Positions 6,808-14,194 are shown, counted from the stretch's first letter. The stretch: DNA of 24,935 bases from Claveliimonas stercoravium (GCA_019117345.1 DWZW01000019.1:1-24935); one strand, 5' to 3'. Translations and numbers: made by a program. The notes: generated by a model not told the origin, from the sequence alone.

Positions 6808-8211
6808 TTACATGAAAATACTCAATATCAGGACTTCAACAACTCCGATAGCCCATGCGATGGTGGATGTGACAGACCAGGTTATAAGCTGATCTTTCGC
6901 CTCTTTTACACCCAGTGTCCTGTTTACAACCCAGAAATAACTGTCGTTGAAGTATCCGAAGAACAGGGAGCCCACGCAGCATGCGATGGCGCCCAGTGTG
7001 GGATTCACACCTGCCGCGATGATGATCGGCGCAGAGATACTTGCAGCCGTTGTCATGGCAACTGTTCCTGATCCCTGGATGAAGCGCATCAGTGTGGAAA
7101 TGATAAGAGGCAGCACGATGATCGGGATAGCAGTCTGCGCCAGTCCCTCTGCCATGTATGTGCCAAGTCCGGAGTCCTTGATGATCTGTCCGAGGGCTCC
7201 GCCACCACCTGTTACCAGCATGATGATACCGGCTGACTCCATACCTTTCTCCATCTCTGTCAGGGCTGTATGTCTGTCAAGCACCCTGCCCAGCGTAAAG
7301 ATGGCAAGCACGAGTCCAAGGCCCACTGCGATAATGGGCTGCCCAAGGAAGATCAGCACCTCCATGATGCCTGTCGTTGCGCCAAGGGCTGTTGCAACTG
7401 TGTTGATAAGGATCAGCACGATAGGCAGAAGAAGCGGTGCAAAGGATGAAAATGTTCCCGGCAGTCCTTCTTCGTCCATGTGGAATGCGTTCTCATAGTC
7501 AGGCTCCTGGTAGGGCATGGAGATAAAGTCCCCATTGTCGTCCGGAATCTGAAAATACTTTTTGCTCAGATATAATCTGGAATAAGCGATACATCCGATA
7601 GCCATCGGGATACCCAGCACGATAGTGAGAAGGATAAAGGATCCTACATCAATGCCGAAGATACCGCACACACCGAGAGGTCCCGGTGTAGGGGGCACAA
7701 GGGAGTGGGTGATAACAAGACCTGCCGCCAGGGCCACACCCAGTCCGATGACTGATTTCTTCGTAGCCTTTGAAATCGCTTTTGCGATAGGTGAAAGAAC
7801 CACGAAACCGGAGTCACAGAAGATCGGGATAGATACAAGGAAACCTGTCAGACACAGAGCTTCCTCCTCTCTCTTCTTGCCAAAAAGTTTCAGGAAGGTA
7901 AACGCCATCCGCTTGGCTGCTCCTGTGGCCTCAAATATCTGCCCCATCATAACGCCGAAGCCGATGATGATACCGATGCTGCCCAGGGTGCTTCCAAATC
8001 CTCCTGTTATGGAGTTGACAATACCCAATGTAGTGCCGTCATCCAGCGTCGTGTTCGAGAGCGGCATGCCACCCACAACGCCCACGATAACTGTACAAAT
8101 GATCAGTGCGAGAAACGCCTGCACTTTTGTCTTAAGCACAAGGAAAATAAGTACAACGATACCGATCAAAAGTCCGATCAGCATCCTGTTGCCGTCCAGT
8201 CCTCCTATCAT
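6808..8211 (-). CDS. GntP-family gluconate/sugar-acid:H+ symporter
   Basis: A 467-residue membrane permease with about 12 hydrophobic segments. The family signature THSLVPPTPGPLGVCGIFG is present, along with a long cytoplasmic loop that includes DDNGDFISM. GntP transporters import aldonic acids such as gluconate, and some members carry other sugar acids or hydroxy acids. AGGAGG (8220-8225) precedes the ATG by 8 nt. It sits between pdxA2 (30 bp upstream) and the deoR gene (32 bp downstream), so the natural cargo is the tetronic acid that the adjacent kinase and dehydrogenase metabolise, namely D-threonate or D-erythronate. The family call is firm; the substrate is inferred from context. Confidence 0.9.
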   Translation of the reverse strand: MIGGLDGNRMLIGLLIGIVVLIFLVLKTKVQAFLALIICTVIVGVVGGMPLSNTTLDDGTTLGIVNSITGGFGSTLGSIGIIIGFGVMMGQIFEATGAAKRMAFTFLKLFGKKREEEALCLTGFLVSIPIFCDSGFVVLSPIAKAISKATKKSVIGLGVALAAGLVITHSLVPPTPGPLGVCGIFGIDVGSFILLTIVLGIPMAIGCIAYSRLYLSKKYFQIPDDNGDFISMPYQEPDYENAFHMDEEGLPGTFSSFAPLLLPIVLILINTVATALGATTGIMEVLIFLGQPIIAVGLGLVLAIFTLGRVLDRHTALTEMEKGMESAGIIMLVTGGGGALGQIIKDSGLGTYMAEGLAQTAIPIIVLPLIISTLMRFIQGSGTVAMTTAASISAPIIIAAGVNPTLGAIACCVGSLFFGYFNDSYFWVVNRTLGVKEAKDQLITWSVTSTIAWAIGVVEVLILSIFM

Positions 8212-8241
8212 AACAATTTCCTCCTTTAGATATGTTTCTTT

Positions 8242-9240
8242 TTACTTTGTAAAATGAGGTGCGTATTTTGCGGCCAGCCGGATGGCTTCGATCATGCTCA
8301 CGGCACTCACTTTTCCGGTGCCCGCTATATCAAATGCAGTGCCGTGATCCACGGATGTCCGCAGGATCGGCATTCCATTTGTAATCGCGATGGTTTTTTC
8401 AAAATCCAGTGTCTTTGTGGCGATGTGTCCCTGGTCGTGATACAGGGAGAGAACGCTGTTGTATTTTCCGATAGCCGCCTGGTGGAAGACAGAGTCAGCG
8501 CCCACAGGTCCTGCCACGTCGTAGCCCATCTTTTTCAGCTCCTCAATGGCGGGGATGATCTCCTCCACCTCCTCCCAGCCGAAGAGTCCGTGCTCTCCGC
8601 TGTGGGGATTTAATCCTGCGATAGCCATAGTTCCTTCCTTCACACCCAGCCTTCTTAAGGCTTCTGTACACCTTACCACATAGTCCACGATGCGGTCCTT
8701 CTTGATCATGTCCAGCATCTGCCGCAGGGACACATGCCTTGTCAGGAAAAATACCCGCATGCCGTTTGTCTCAAACATGGTCAGCGGATCTTCCGTGCCG
8801 GTCAGGGCTCCGAAGATCTCTGTGTGTCCGATAAAGTGAACATCCCCTGCCTTAAGGGCCTCTTTGTTGATAGGTGTAGTGGACACTGCGTCCACCTCCC
8901 CGGCATTGGCAAGCTCGATGCTCCTGGCAATGTAGTCATAGGCCGCTTTTCCGCACATGCCGCTGACTTTTCCGAATGCAAAAGCATCCATGTCCACATT
9001 GTCCAGATCGATCAGGTTCAGGATCCCCTTCTCGTACTGCCCCTCGGCCGGCTTCTGGATCACGTTGATCTTCAGATCCGCGCCCACAATGCGGATCGCG
9101 TTCTCCATACATTTTCTGTCTCCCACGATGACGCAGTCCGCCACGTCTGTGACCTCCTCAGATGCCAGCGATTTTGCCACGATCTCCGGGCCTACGCCGG
9201 CGGGATCCCCCATGGTCACTGCAATAAGCGGTTTACTCAT
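8242..9240 (-). CDS. pdxA2: PdxA2-type 4-phospho-D-threonate/D-erythronate 3-dehydrogenase
   Basis: A 332-residue member of the PdxA family of NAD-dependent decarboxylating dehydrogenases. Metal ligands by alignment are H169 (LTRHVSL), H213 (NPHSGEHG) and H268 (YHDQGH); other conserved blocks are VTMGDPAGVGPE at the N-terminus and SVDHGTAFDIAG near the C-terminus. True PdxA makes a vitamin B6 precursor. The paralogue PdxA2, found next to DUF1537 kinases, oxidises 4-phospho-D-threonate or 4-phospho-D-erythronate and, with loss of CO2, gives dihydroxyacetone phosphate. The position directly after a DUF1537 kinase and before GntP supports PdxA2. AGGAGG lies just before the ATG. A vitamin B6 role is unlikely because no other pdx gene is nearby. 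Confidence 0.85.
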   Translation of the reverse strand: MSKPLIAVTMGDPAGVGPEIVAKSLASEEVTDVADCVIVGDRKCMENAIRIVGADLKINVIQKPAEGQYEKGILNLIDLDNVDMDAFAFGKVSGMCGKAAYDYIARSIELANAGEVDAVSTTPINKEALKAGDVHFIGHTEIFGALTGTEDPLTMFETNGMRVFFLTRHVSLRQMLDMIKKDRIVDYVVRCTEALRRLGVKEGTMAIAGLNPHSGEHGLFGWEEVEEIIPAIEELKKMGYDVAGPVGADSVFHQAAIGKYNSVLSLYHDQGHIATKTLDFEKTIAITNGMPILRTSVDHGTAFDIAGTGKVSAVSMIEAIRLAAKYAPHFTK

Positions 9241-9291
9241 ATTCTCGTCCTCCTTTTTTTGTCTGCATGGTTGGTGTCTATACTGTACATC

Positions 9292-10596
9292 TTAGATGTA
9301 CAATTTCTCCTTCAGATAGGTGATGCATCGGTTGATGGCATCATTCTGTCCCTGGCTGCCGCCCTTGGTGATAATGTGGACGCCCTCGAACTCTCCTTTC
9401 AGGAACTGCCCGTAGGCTGCCAGCGGGAGCACTTCGTCCACCAGGCTCAGGCCCGCCGTGTCAAACTTGGCGCACACAGCTACTGTAATGTCTCCGCCGC
9501 TTGTGTAGAGCCCCTTGAATTCAGGCTCCGCTTTGAAGATCCGGTAGGTGATCTCTGCAAATCCGGAATTGATGCGCCCTGTCACATCGTCCATGGAGCA
9601 GTTGTACTTCTCCATGTAGGGCTTAAAGTCAATGCGGTTCTCCGGGTAGATACCGTCCCCTGTCACTGTGGAGACTACATTCAGCTTACATTCTTTCAGG
9701 ATCTCCTCCGTTACCCGGCTGATCTCTTTTTCCCTTCTCTCCTCGTCCTCCAGAAGTTCTTTTGTGTTCACAAATACATTGTGCGTCCTCTGGGAGAGCC
9801 ACAGCTCCTCCATCTGGTTCTTTGTATTTGGATGCACGCTCCCGACCACTGCCAGGATACGGCTCTTTTCCTGCTTCTGGGAAGGTGTGATCAGCTTTCT
9901 GGCCAGGGTAGCTGTAAAGACGCCCGGATCCACTGCCACTACTTTCAGCTTGCTTGTGATCACCGCGTCTGCGATAAGATCCAGGTCTTCCTGGGTCACA
10001 CAGTCAATGGTGAGGATCCTGCATCCTTCCGCCACATGCTTTTTCATCAGGTCCGCAAGATAATGCTTCCCGTGCATCAGATCCTTCATCAGGATGGATG
10101 CCACTTTGTACTTGCTCTGCTGTTCAAAGAGCACCGCGTCTTCTGATATAGTGACCGGTGTCTTTGGGTCAATGGCAATGTCTGTCTTGTGCAGCGGCAG
10201 CCCGTTTACGAGCATGTAGCCGCCGATGACAATGCGTCCCGATGACGGGAAACAGGGTGCCACAATGGCCACATAGTCCTCGCCCAGACAGTCCAGCATA
10301 GCATCTGTCTCGCTTCCTAAGTTTCCCCGAAGGGTGCTGTCGATCCTCTTGGAATAAACCTTTACATCATCGTTTTTGAGCAGGCTGCAGACATTGTGTA
10401 CACGGTTGTAGGCTATCTCCGGATCTACACCTCTGCTGTCCGTGGGATACAGTACACAGTCGCAGTCCTTCAGAGTGCTCAGTTCGATCCTCTCCGCATT
10501 CATGACCGTGTAGGCTGTATAGTTCATCTTCTTCAGAAGTACACCAGTGGCATTTGCCCCTGTCAGATCATCTGCAATTACAACACACTGAGGCAT
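9292..10596 (-). CDS. four-carbon acid sugar kinase (DUF1537 family), D-threonate/D-erythronate 4-kinase type
   Basis: A 434-residue kinase. N-terminal domain: VVIADDLTGANATGVLL (residues 5-21) and RIDSTLRGNLGSE (84-96). C-terminal nucleotide-binding domain: YTSGGDITVAV (364-374) and ITKGGSQG (409-416). DUF1537 proteins phosphorylate tetronic acids at C4; those beside PdxA2 act on D-threonate (DtnK) or D-erythronate (DenK), and the sequence alone does not let me choose. I start at the ATG at 10594-10596 (MPQCVVIADD) because AGGAGG (10605-10610) is ideally spaced, although the frame opens at 10629. First gene of the operon kinase-pdxA2-gntP-deoR, behind a strong promoter. Confidence 0.88.
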   Translation of the reverse strand: MPQCVVIADDLTGANATGVLLKKMNYTAYTVMNAERIELSTLKDCDCVLYPTDSRGVDPEIAYNRVHNVCSLLKNDDVKVYSKRIDSTLRGNLGSETDAMLDCLGEDYVAIVAPCFPSSGRIVIGGYMLVNGLPLHKTDIAIDPKTPVTISEDAVLFEQQSKYKVASILMKDLMHGKHYLADLMKKHVAEGCRILTIDCVTQEDLDLIADAVITSKLKVVAVDPGVFTATLARKLITPSQKQEKSRILAVVGSVHPNTKNQMEELWLSQRTHNVFVNTKELLEDEERREKEISRVTEEILKECKLNVVSTVTGDGIYPENRIDFKPYMEKYNCSMDDVTGRINSGFAEITYRIFKAEPEFKGLYTSGGDITVAVCAKFDTAGLSLVDEVLPLAAYGQFLKGEFEGVHIITKGGSQGQNDAINRCITYLKEKLYI

Positions 10597-10639
10597 GTCT
10601 TGTTCCTCCTTTGCGCTTTGTATGTTCATTTCTGTTTAT

Positions 10640-10668
10640 ATTGTACTTCTGTTGTTCGTTTTTGTCAA
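10640..10668 (-). promoter_or_regulatory. promoter of the kinase-pdxA2-gntP-deoR operon
   Basis: On the minus strand TTGACA (10668-10663), a 17-bp spacer and TACAAT (10645-10640) form a near-consensus promoter about 45 bp before the kinase start codon. The spacer contains ACGAACAAC, which resembles the upstream direct repeats and could be an operator placed for repression. Confidence 0.75.
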
Positions 10669-10717
10669 TTTAATCTAATTTTTATCAATATAGTTATACA
10701 AAACCAACAAATAAAAT

Positions 10718-10751
10718 GTTTGTTTTCGTTGTTTTTTACGTTTGTTTTCGT
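10718..10751. promoter_or_regulatory. two 12-bp direct repeats GTTTGTTTTCGT, probable DeoR-family operators
   Basis: GTTTGTTTTCGT occurs at 10718-10729 and again, identical, at 10740-10751, 22 bp apart and so on about the same DNA face. A shorter relative, TTGTTCGT (10652-10659), lies in the promoter spacer. Tandem A/T-rich repeats with a central CG of this kind are typical of DeoR/GlpR operators, and the operon encodes a DeoR-family regulator as its last gene. Assignment to that regulator is inference. Confidence 0.55.
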
Positions 10752-10764
10752 CTATTATGCCTTT

Positions 10765-10798
10765 AAAAAAGAAAGACCTGCCCAGAGCCAGGCCTTTC
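10765..10798 (-). terminator. intrinsic terminator after the second DUF1537 kinase
   Basis: On the minus strand GAAAGGCCTG pairs with CAGGTCTTTC (one G-U) around an 8-nt loop and is followed by six T. It lies about 35 bp after the stop of the second kinase and separates that operon from the upstream region of the first kinase operon. Confidence 0.85.
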
Positions 10799-10832
10799 CC
10801 TTTCTTTTTCCGTTATATATTTGTCAATCCGC

Positions 10833-12257
10833 TTATTTCCCGATCAGAATCTCCACGGCCTCTCTGAGAGTCTCGTCATCTCCCACGTTGCCCGGGAAGA
10901 TCACGTAAGGCGTCAGTGGAAATCTGCTCTCATCTCCCGTCTGCCACACCGGGATACCGGGACGGATCTGTCCCAGCACATTGGCGCGTTTTACAGCCAG
11001 CGCCTTTGTGCCCACATCGCTGGAGGTGATGCCTCCCTTAGCGATGACAAAGGCAGGTGTCACAGACAATCTTCCCACCAGGGACTGGACCGCGTCGGAG
11101 ATCTTCACGGAGAGACGCAGCTCGTCCTCCTTGTCCCCTGTGTCCGCTGTGATGAGCGCTCTCGTGGTGTAGCAGCACACGGTCCTGCCGCTCTTTATGC
11201 AGGCCTCTTCCTCTTCAAGGCAGCGCTGCACTTCCGCTTCAAAGGCCGCATCATCCTTTACCAGAGTGGCGTCAAGCTCGATGAACTCGATCTCTTTCAG
11301 CTCTTTTAAAGCCTCCACCTGGCGGGTGGTCTTCTCGGTGTGGGAGCCCACCACGATAATGCCGCCGTTCTCTGTCTCCTTCACCACCATCTGCTCTCTT
11401 GTAAGGAGGGGCTGGCTTGTGACGCCGCCCATGACCTTGACAATGGCAGCCGCTGTGCGCATCATGTAAACTTTTCCTTTTCTCATGGCGCGGTAGAGGG
11501 CCACGCAGAACACCTTCACGTCCACATAGTCCACTGCGTTGACAATGATCTTGTTGAAATCATGCACAGCCAGGAGCTGCTCCTCGATCTTGTCGATCTC
11601 CATGTTGTGGATATCTTCCAGGGAGATGCAGGTTACGTCTTCTTTTTTGTACGCTCCTTTTGTCTTTTCCTCCACATACTCCGGCATGGTGGCCGCCGTG
11701 TACCCGAAGGTCTTGTCTTTTGCGAACTCGGTCTCGTTGGCCGGAACCAGCTCATCGCCGTATTTGACATAGTGGACATTTTCTATGGTGAACCTTCCGC
11801 CCTCTTTGAAGAAGGGGCAGAGGATCTCCCCGTCTATCACCTTGCCGGTGTTCTTTTCATAGTCCGCTTTCAAAAGCTCGGTCTCCAGCGGGTAGTGTCC
11901 CCGCAGGGTGCTGTCGCTGCGGCTGATAAAGATATACTCTTTTCCTGTCTCCTTTGCCACCTCATCTACCACAGCCGCGATCTCATGGTGCGCCTTTGTG
12001 GTCTGCTCCGCCGTAAATCCTCTGGAGTTGGTGAGCACGTAGAACAAGCTGTTTTCCTCGTCAAAGCCTGCCCGGATGCTGTCCTTGTCCCAGCTTGTGT
12101 AGACAGAGATATCGTGGACCGTCTGCACGCCGGTGGGGTCGTCGTCCAGGACTACGATCTTTTTGTTGCTGGCTTTGATCTCCGCCTCCAGAAGGCTGTC
12201 AATGTAAGCCTCGTCTATCTTTTTATAAGAAGTGATCACATCTGTACTGATGGACAT
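10833..12257 (-). CDS. second four-carbon acid sugar kinase (DUF1537 family), distinct subtype
   Basis: A 474-residue DUF1537 kinase clearly different from its neighbour. N-terminal motif IVVLDDDPTGVQTVHD (residues 34-49), RSDSTLRGHYPLE (113-125), and C-terminal nucleotide-binding AKGGITSSD (406-414) with glycine-rich FPGNVGD (454-460). It would phosphorylate a tetronic or related acid, or a 3-oxo-tetronate as OtnK does. A very strong AGAGGAGG site that overlaps the stop of the upstream dehydrogenase gene precedes the ATG. It pairs with a HIBADH-family dehydrogenase as LtnD pairs with OtnK, but the usual isomerase and decarboxylating aldolase are not here. Family secure, substrate open. Confidence 0.87.
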   Translation of the reverse strand: MSISTDVITSYKKIDEAYIDSLLEAEIKASNKKIVVLDDDPTGVQTVHDISVYTSWDKDSIRAGFDEENSLFYVLTNSRGFTAEQTTKAHHEIAAVVDEVAKETGKEYIFISRSDSTLRGHYPLETELLKADYEKNTGKVIDGEILCPFFKEGGRFTIENVHYVKYGDELVPANETEFAKDKTFGYTAATMPEYVEEKTKGAYKKEDVTCISLEDIHNMEIDKIEEQLLAVHDFNKIIVNAVDYVDVKVFCVALYRAMRKGKVYMMRTAAAIVKVMGGVTSQPLLTREQMVVKETENGGIIVVGSHTEKTTRQVEALKELKEIEFIELDATLVKDDAAFEAEVQRCLEEEEACIKSGRTVCCYTTRALITADTGDKEDELRLSVKISDAVQSLVGRLSVTPAFVIAKGGITSSDVGTKALAVKRANVLGQIRPGIPVWQTGDESRFPLTPYVIFPGNVGDDETLREAVEILIGK

Positions 12258-12271
12258 ATGTCTTTCCTCCT

Positions 12272-13159
12272 CTAATCCACTTTCTTTACTTCCACATCTG
12301 CCAGTTTCTCAAAGTACTGTACAATGCCGCCGTGATCGTCCTCCATATGCCCATGGATCTTCAGTGTCTGCATGATCTCATAGAGCTGCGCTGTGTAGGG
12401 AATGGGCACGTCAATGGCGTGAGCTGTATTGACAACATTCTTGATATCCTTATGATTAATGCGGATCGGTCCGCCGGGTTTGAAGTTGCGCTCCACGATC
12501 ATAGGGATCTTGGCATCCAGCACGGCGCTGCCTGCCAGTCCGCCGCGGATGGCCTCGTAGACTTTCACCGGATCTGCCCCTGCCTTCACAGCCAGGACAA
12601 AGGCCTCGGACACAACAGCGATGGTATTGTTTACAATGATCTGGTTGGCCAGCTTGGTGACGCTGCCGCTGCCTGCCTCACCGATGAGAAGAGCAGAAGA
12701 TCCAAGGATATCAAAGTAAGGCTTCAGGGCCTCGAAATCCTTCTCCTCGCCTCCGGCCATGATAGCCAGCGTGCCTGCCACAGCTCCCGGCTCTCCGCCC
12801 GACACGGGAGCATCCACAAAACCTACGCCCTGTTTTTTCAGTCTCTCATAGCACTCTTTTGACTCCACAGGTGTGACGGAGCTCATGTCGCACACGATGC
12901 TGCCCTCTTTAATGGTGGATGCCACGCCTCCCTCATCGAAGAGGATGGATTTTGTGATATCGCCGTTGGGCACGATAATGAACACTGTACTGCACTCTTC
13001 TCCGATCTGTGCGTAGCTGGCTGCCTTTGCACCGGCTGCCACCACATCTGCCACAGCCTCTTTATTGAGGTCTGTCACCAGAAGCTCCACGCCTGCCTTC
13101 AGAAGGTTCTTTGCCATGGGACGTCCCATGATCCCAAGTCCGATAAATCCTGCTTTCAT
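12272..13159 (-). CDS. HIBADH-family NAD(P)-dependent dehydrogenase (LtnD/GarR-like)
   Basis: A 295-residue 3-hydroxyisobutyrate dehydrogenase-family enzyme. The Rossmann motif GLGIMGRPMAKNL spans residues 7-19, the substrate-binding DAPVSGGEPGA spans 116-126, and the catalytic lysine is K169 in GSVTKLANQ with N173 following. Relatives include tartronate semialdehyde reductase (GarR) and L-threonate 2-dehydrogenase (LtnD). Its place 14 bp before a DUF1537 kinase favours an LtnD-like reaction on a tetronic acid, but a tartronate semialdehyde reductase cannot be excluded. AGGAGA precedes the ATG. It is the first gene of a two-gene operon under the promoter at 13256-13284, divergent from a GntR regulator. 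Confidence 0.87.
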   Translation of the reverse strand: MKAGFIGLGIMGRPMAKNLLKAGVELLVTDLNKEAVADVVAAGAKAASYAQIGEECSTVFIIVPNGDITKSILFDEGGVASTIKEGSIVCDMSSVTPVESKECYERLKKQGVGFVDAPVSGGEPGAVAGTLAIMAGGEEKDFEALKPYFDILGSSALLIGEAGSGSVTKLANQIIVNNTIAVVSEAFVLAVKAGADPVKVYEAIRGGLAGSAVLDAKIPMIVERNFKPGGPIRINHKDIKNVVNTAHAIDVPIPYTAQLYEIMQTLKIHGHMEDDHGGIVQYFEKLADVEVKKVD

Positions 13160-13199
13160 ACTTCGTTCTCTCCTTTACATATGTTTTTGATTGTTTTGC

Positions 13200-13242
13200 A
13201 CAAAAAGTCACACATTATCCGTACATATTTGTTACTTTTTGT
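13200..13242 (-). repeat. 13-bp inverted repeat in the dehydrogenase leader
   Basis: ACAAAAAGTCACA (13200-13212) and TGTTACTTTTTGT (13230-13242) are complementary at 12 of 13 positions with a 17-nt spacer. It lies between the predicted transcription start and the start codon of the HIBADH-family gene. It could be an RNA hairpin or a protein-binding dyad. No T run follows, so it is not an obvious attenuator. Confidence 0.45.
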
Positions 13243-13255
13243 TCCTTATGCTTAC

Positions 13256-13284
13256 ACTTTACTACATACCGGTATACCGGTCAA
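13256..13284 (-). promoter_or_regulatory. promoter of the dehydrogenase-kinase operon
   Basis: On the minus strand TTGACC (13284-13279), a 17-bp spacer and TAAAGT (13261-13256). The palindromic operator occupies the end of the -35 and most of the spacer, so a bound repressor would directly block RNA polymerase. Confidence 0.65.
13268..13281. promoter_or_regulatory. perfect palindrome ACCGGTATACCGGT, probable GntR/FCD operator
   Basis: A 14-bp perfect palindrome with the core GGTATACC. Operators of FadR-subfamily GntR regulators with FCD domains, such as UxuR/ExuR for hexuronates, share the GGTATACC core. The divergently encoded regulator belongs to this subfamily and the site lies inside the module B promoter, so the match of protein and site is strong circumstantial evidence. 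Confidence 0.65.
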
Positions 13285-13433
13285 TCCCCTAAATTTCTTT
13301 CTCTGTTTTTGCCAATCCAGGCCTTTCAAATTTGGGCAGAATCCCCATAAACACTGAATTTGTGCGTTATTTTATTAACACTCCATCCCACCTGTGGCGG
13401 ATGGATAAAAAGTGGATTTTTCACAGGTTTCTA

Positions 13434-13463
13434 TTGGATTTTATACAGGAAACAGTGTACAAT
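13434..13463 (+). promoter_or_regulatory. possible promoter of the gntR gene
   Basis: TTGGAT (13434-13439), an 18-bp spacer and TACAAT (13458-13463), about 75 bp before the start codon. The -35 is imperfect; the -10 is good. Confidence 0.45.
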
Positions 13464-13537
13464 AGAACTAGATTTTTTTAGAATTTGCATCTATCTTTGA
13501 CAAAACATAAACGATTGCCAAAAAGGAGCCCTAAGAC

Positions 13538-14182
13538 ATGATGACATTGAACGAACAAGCCTATGAACATTTAAAAAAGATGATCACGGAAGATCAGCTC
13601 TCCTACCAGGAGATCTACTCGGAGACAAAACTTGCGAAAGAGCTGGGCATCTCCCGCACCCCATTCCGGGACGCCATCCACAGGCTGGTGCAGGAGGGTT
13701 ACATCGACATCATCCCAAGCAAGGGATTCCGCCTTCACCAGCTCACAAAGCAGGATGTGACAGAGACCTTCCAGGTCCGCTCCGCTCTGGAGACCTACTG
13801 CACCATGGAGATCACCCGCACCCACACCTCCAGGAAAGCAAAGCGGCTGTTCAGGGAGCTTCGCTTCAATATGGAAGAAATGAAAGAAATCCTGGACACA
13901 ACACAGTCTATCCAGGATTTCTGTACCTACGATTTTCAGTTTCATGTGGCGGTGGTCCGCTATCTGGAGAACCAGCAGTTCTCGGCCATATTTGACACCT
14001 TTATGTACCGGATGCAGCGGCTGGCCCATATGTCCCTCTCCCACCCGGGACGTATGGAGGACACGTACAACGAGCACCTCGCCATCCTGGAAGCCATGGA
14101 GGCCGGGGACACAGCCCATATCTACGACATTACCCTGCGCCATATGGATGTGCCAAGGGGCATCAACCTGGAGGATCTCTAA
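13538..14182 (+). CDS. GntR-family regulator, FadR subfamily with FCD ligand-binding domain
   Basis: A 214-residue regulator. Residues about 5-67 form the winged helix-turn-helix (ETKLAKELGISRTPFRDAIH is its core). The FCD domain carries the usual metal/ligand residues D132, H136, H180 and H202, so it should bind a carboxylate such as a sugar acid or its oxidation product. The FCD subfamily commonly controls aldonate, uronate and hydroxy-acid genes. AAAGGAG (13522-13528) is 9 nt before the first of two adjacent ATGs. It is divergent from the HIBADH-kinase operon and is the likely repressor of that operon through ACCGGTATACCGGT. Its stop codon overlaps the stop of the convergent HD-domain gene. 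Confidence 0.88.
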   Translation: MMTLNEQAYEHLKKMITEDQLSYQEIYSETKLAKELGISRTPFRDAIHRLVQEGYIDIIPSKGFRLHQLTKQDVTETFQVRSALETYCTMEITRTHTSRKAKRLFRELRFNMEEMKEILDTTQSIQDFCTYDFQFHVAVVRYLENQQFSAIFDTFMYRMQRLAHMSLSHPGRMEDTYNEHLAILEAMEAGDTAHIYDITLRHMDVPRGINLEDL

Positions 14183-14194
14183 TCCTCCTTTTTT
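14170..14194 (+). terminator. intrinsic terminator embedded in the gntR stop codon and the end of the HD gene
   Basis: GGAGGAT (14170-14176), a CTCTA loop and ATCCTCC (14182-14188), followed by six T (14189-14194). The stem uses the last gntR codons and its TAA, and the T run is antisense to the last codons of the convergent HD-domain gene, which end in a lysine-rich tail. Confidence 0.75.

Larger units (their letters stand above)
13160..13537. promoter_or_regulatory. divergent regulatory region between dehydrogenase-kinase operon and gntR gene
   Basis: This 378-bp gene-free stretch holds a minus-strand promoter with an operator palindrome (13256-13284), an inverted repeat in the leader of the minus-strand transcript (13200-13242), a weak imperfect repeat TCCATCC/GGATGGA (13382-13405) and a plus-strand promoter (13434-13463). 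I see nothing recognisable in about 13285-13380 beyond AT-rich sequence. Confidence 0.7.

Noticed and set aside
8242..9240. Vitamin B6 PdxA (4-hydroxythreonine-4-phosphate dehydrogenase)
   Set aside because: The neighbouring DUF1537 kinase, GntP permease and DeoR regulator indicate the PdxA2 tetronate pathway, and no other B6 gene is near.
8734..10146. 470-codon open frame on the plus strand
   Set aside because: It runs antisense across pdxA2 and the first DUF1537 kinase, has no ribosome binding site or recognisable domain, and both minus-strand proteins have full conserved motifs. It is a by-product of codon usage.
11340..12275. 311-codon plus-strand open frame
   Set aside because: Antisense shadow of the second DUF1537 kinase; no start signal or family resemblance.
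13382..13405. TCCATCC/GGATGGA inverted repeat as terminator or operator
   Set aside because: Arms of only 7 bp, 10-nt loop, no T run and no adjacent gene end; too weak to assign.
13508..13522. Possible CcpA (cre) site before gntR, around ATAAACGATTGCCA
   Set aside because: The conserved TG at the left side and the right-end C/W positions of the cre consensus do not match.
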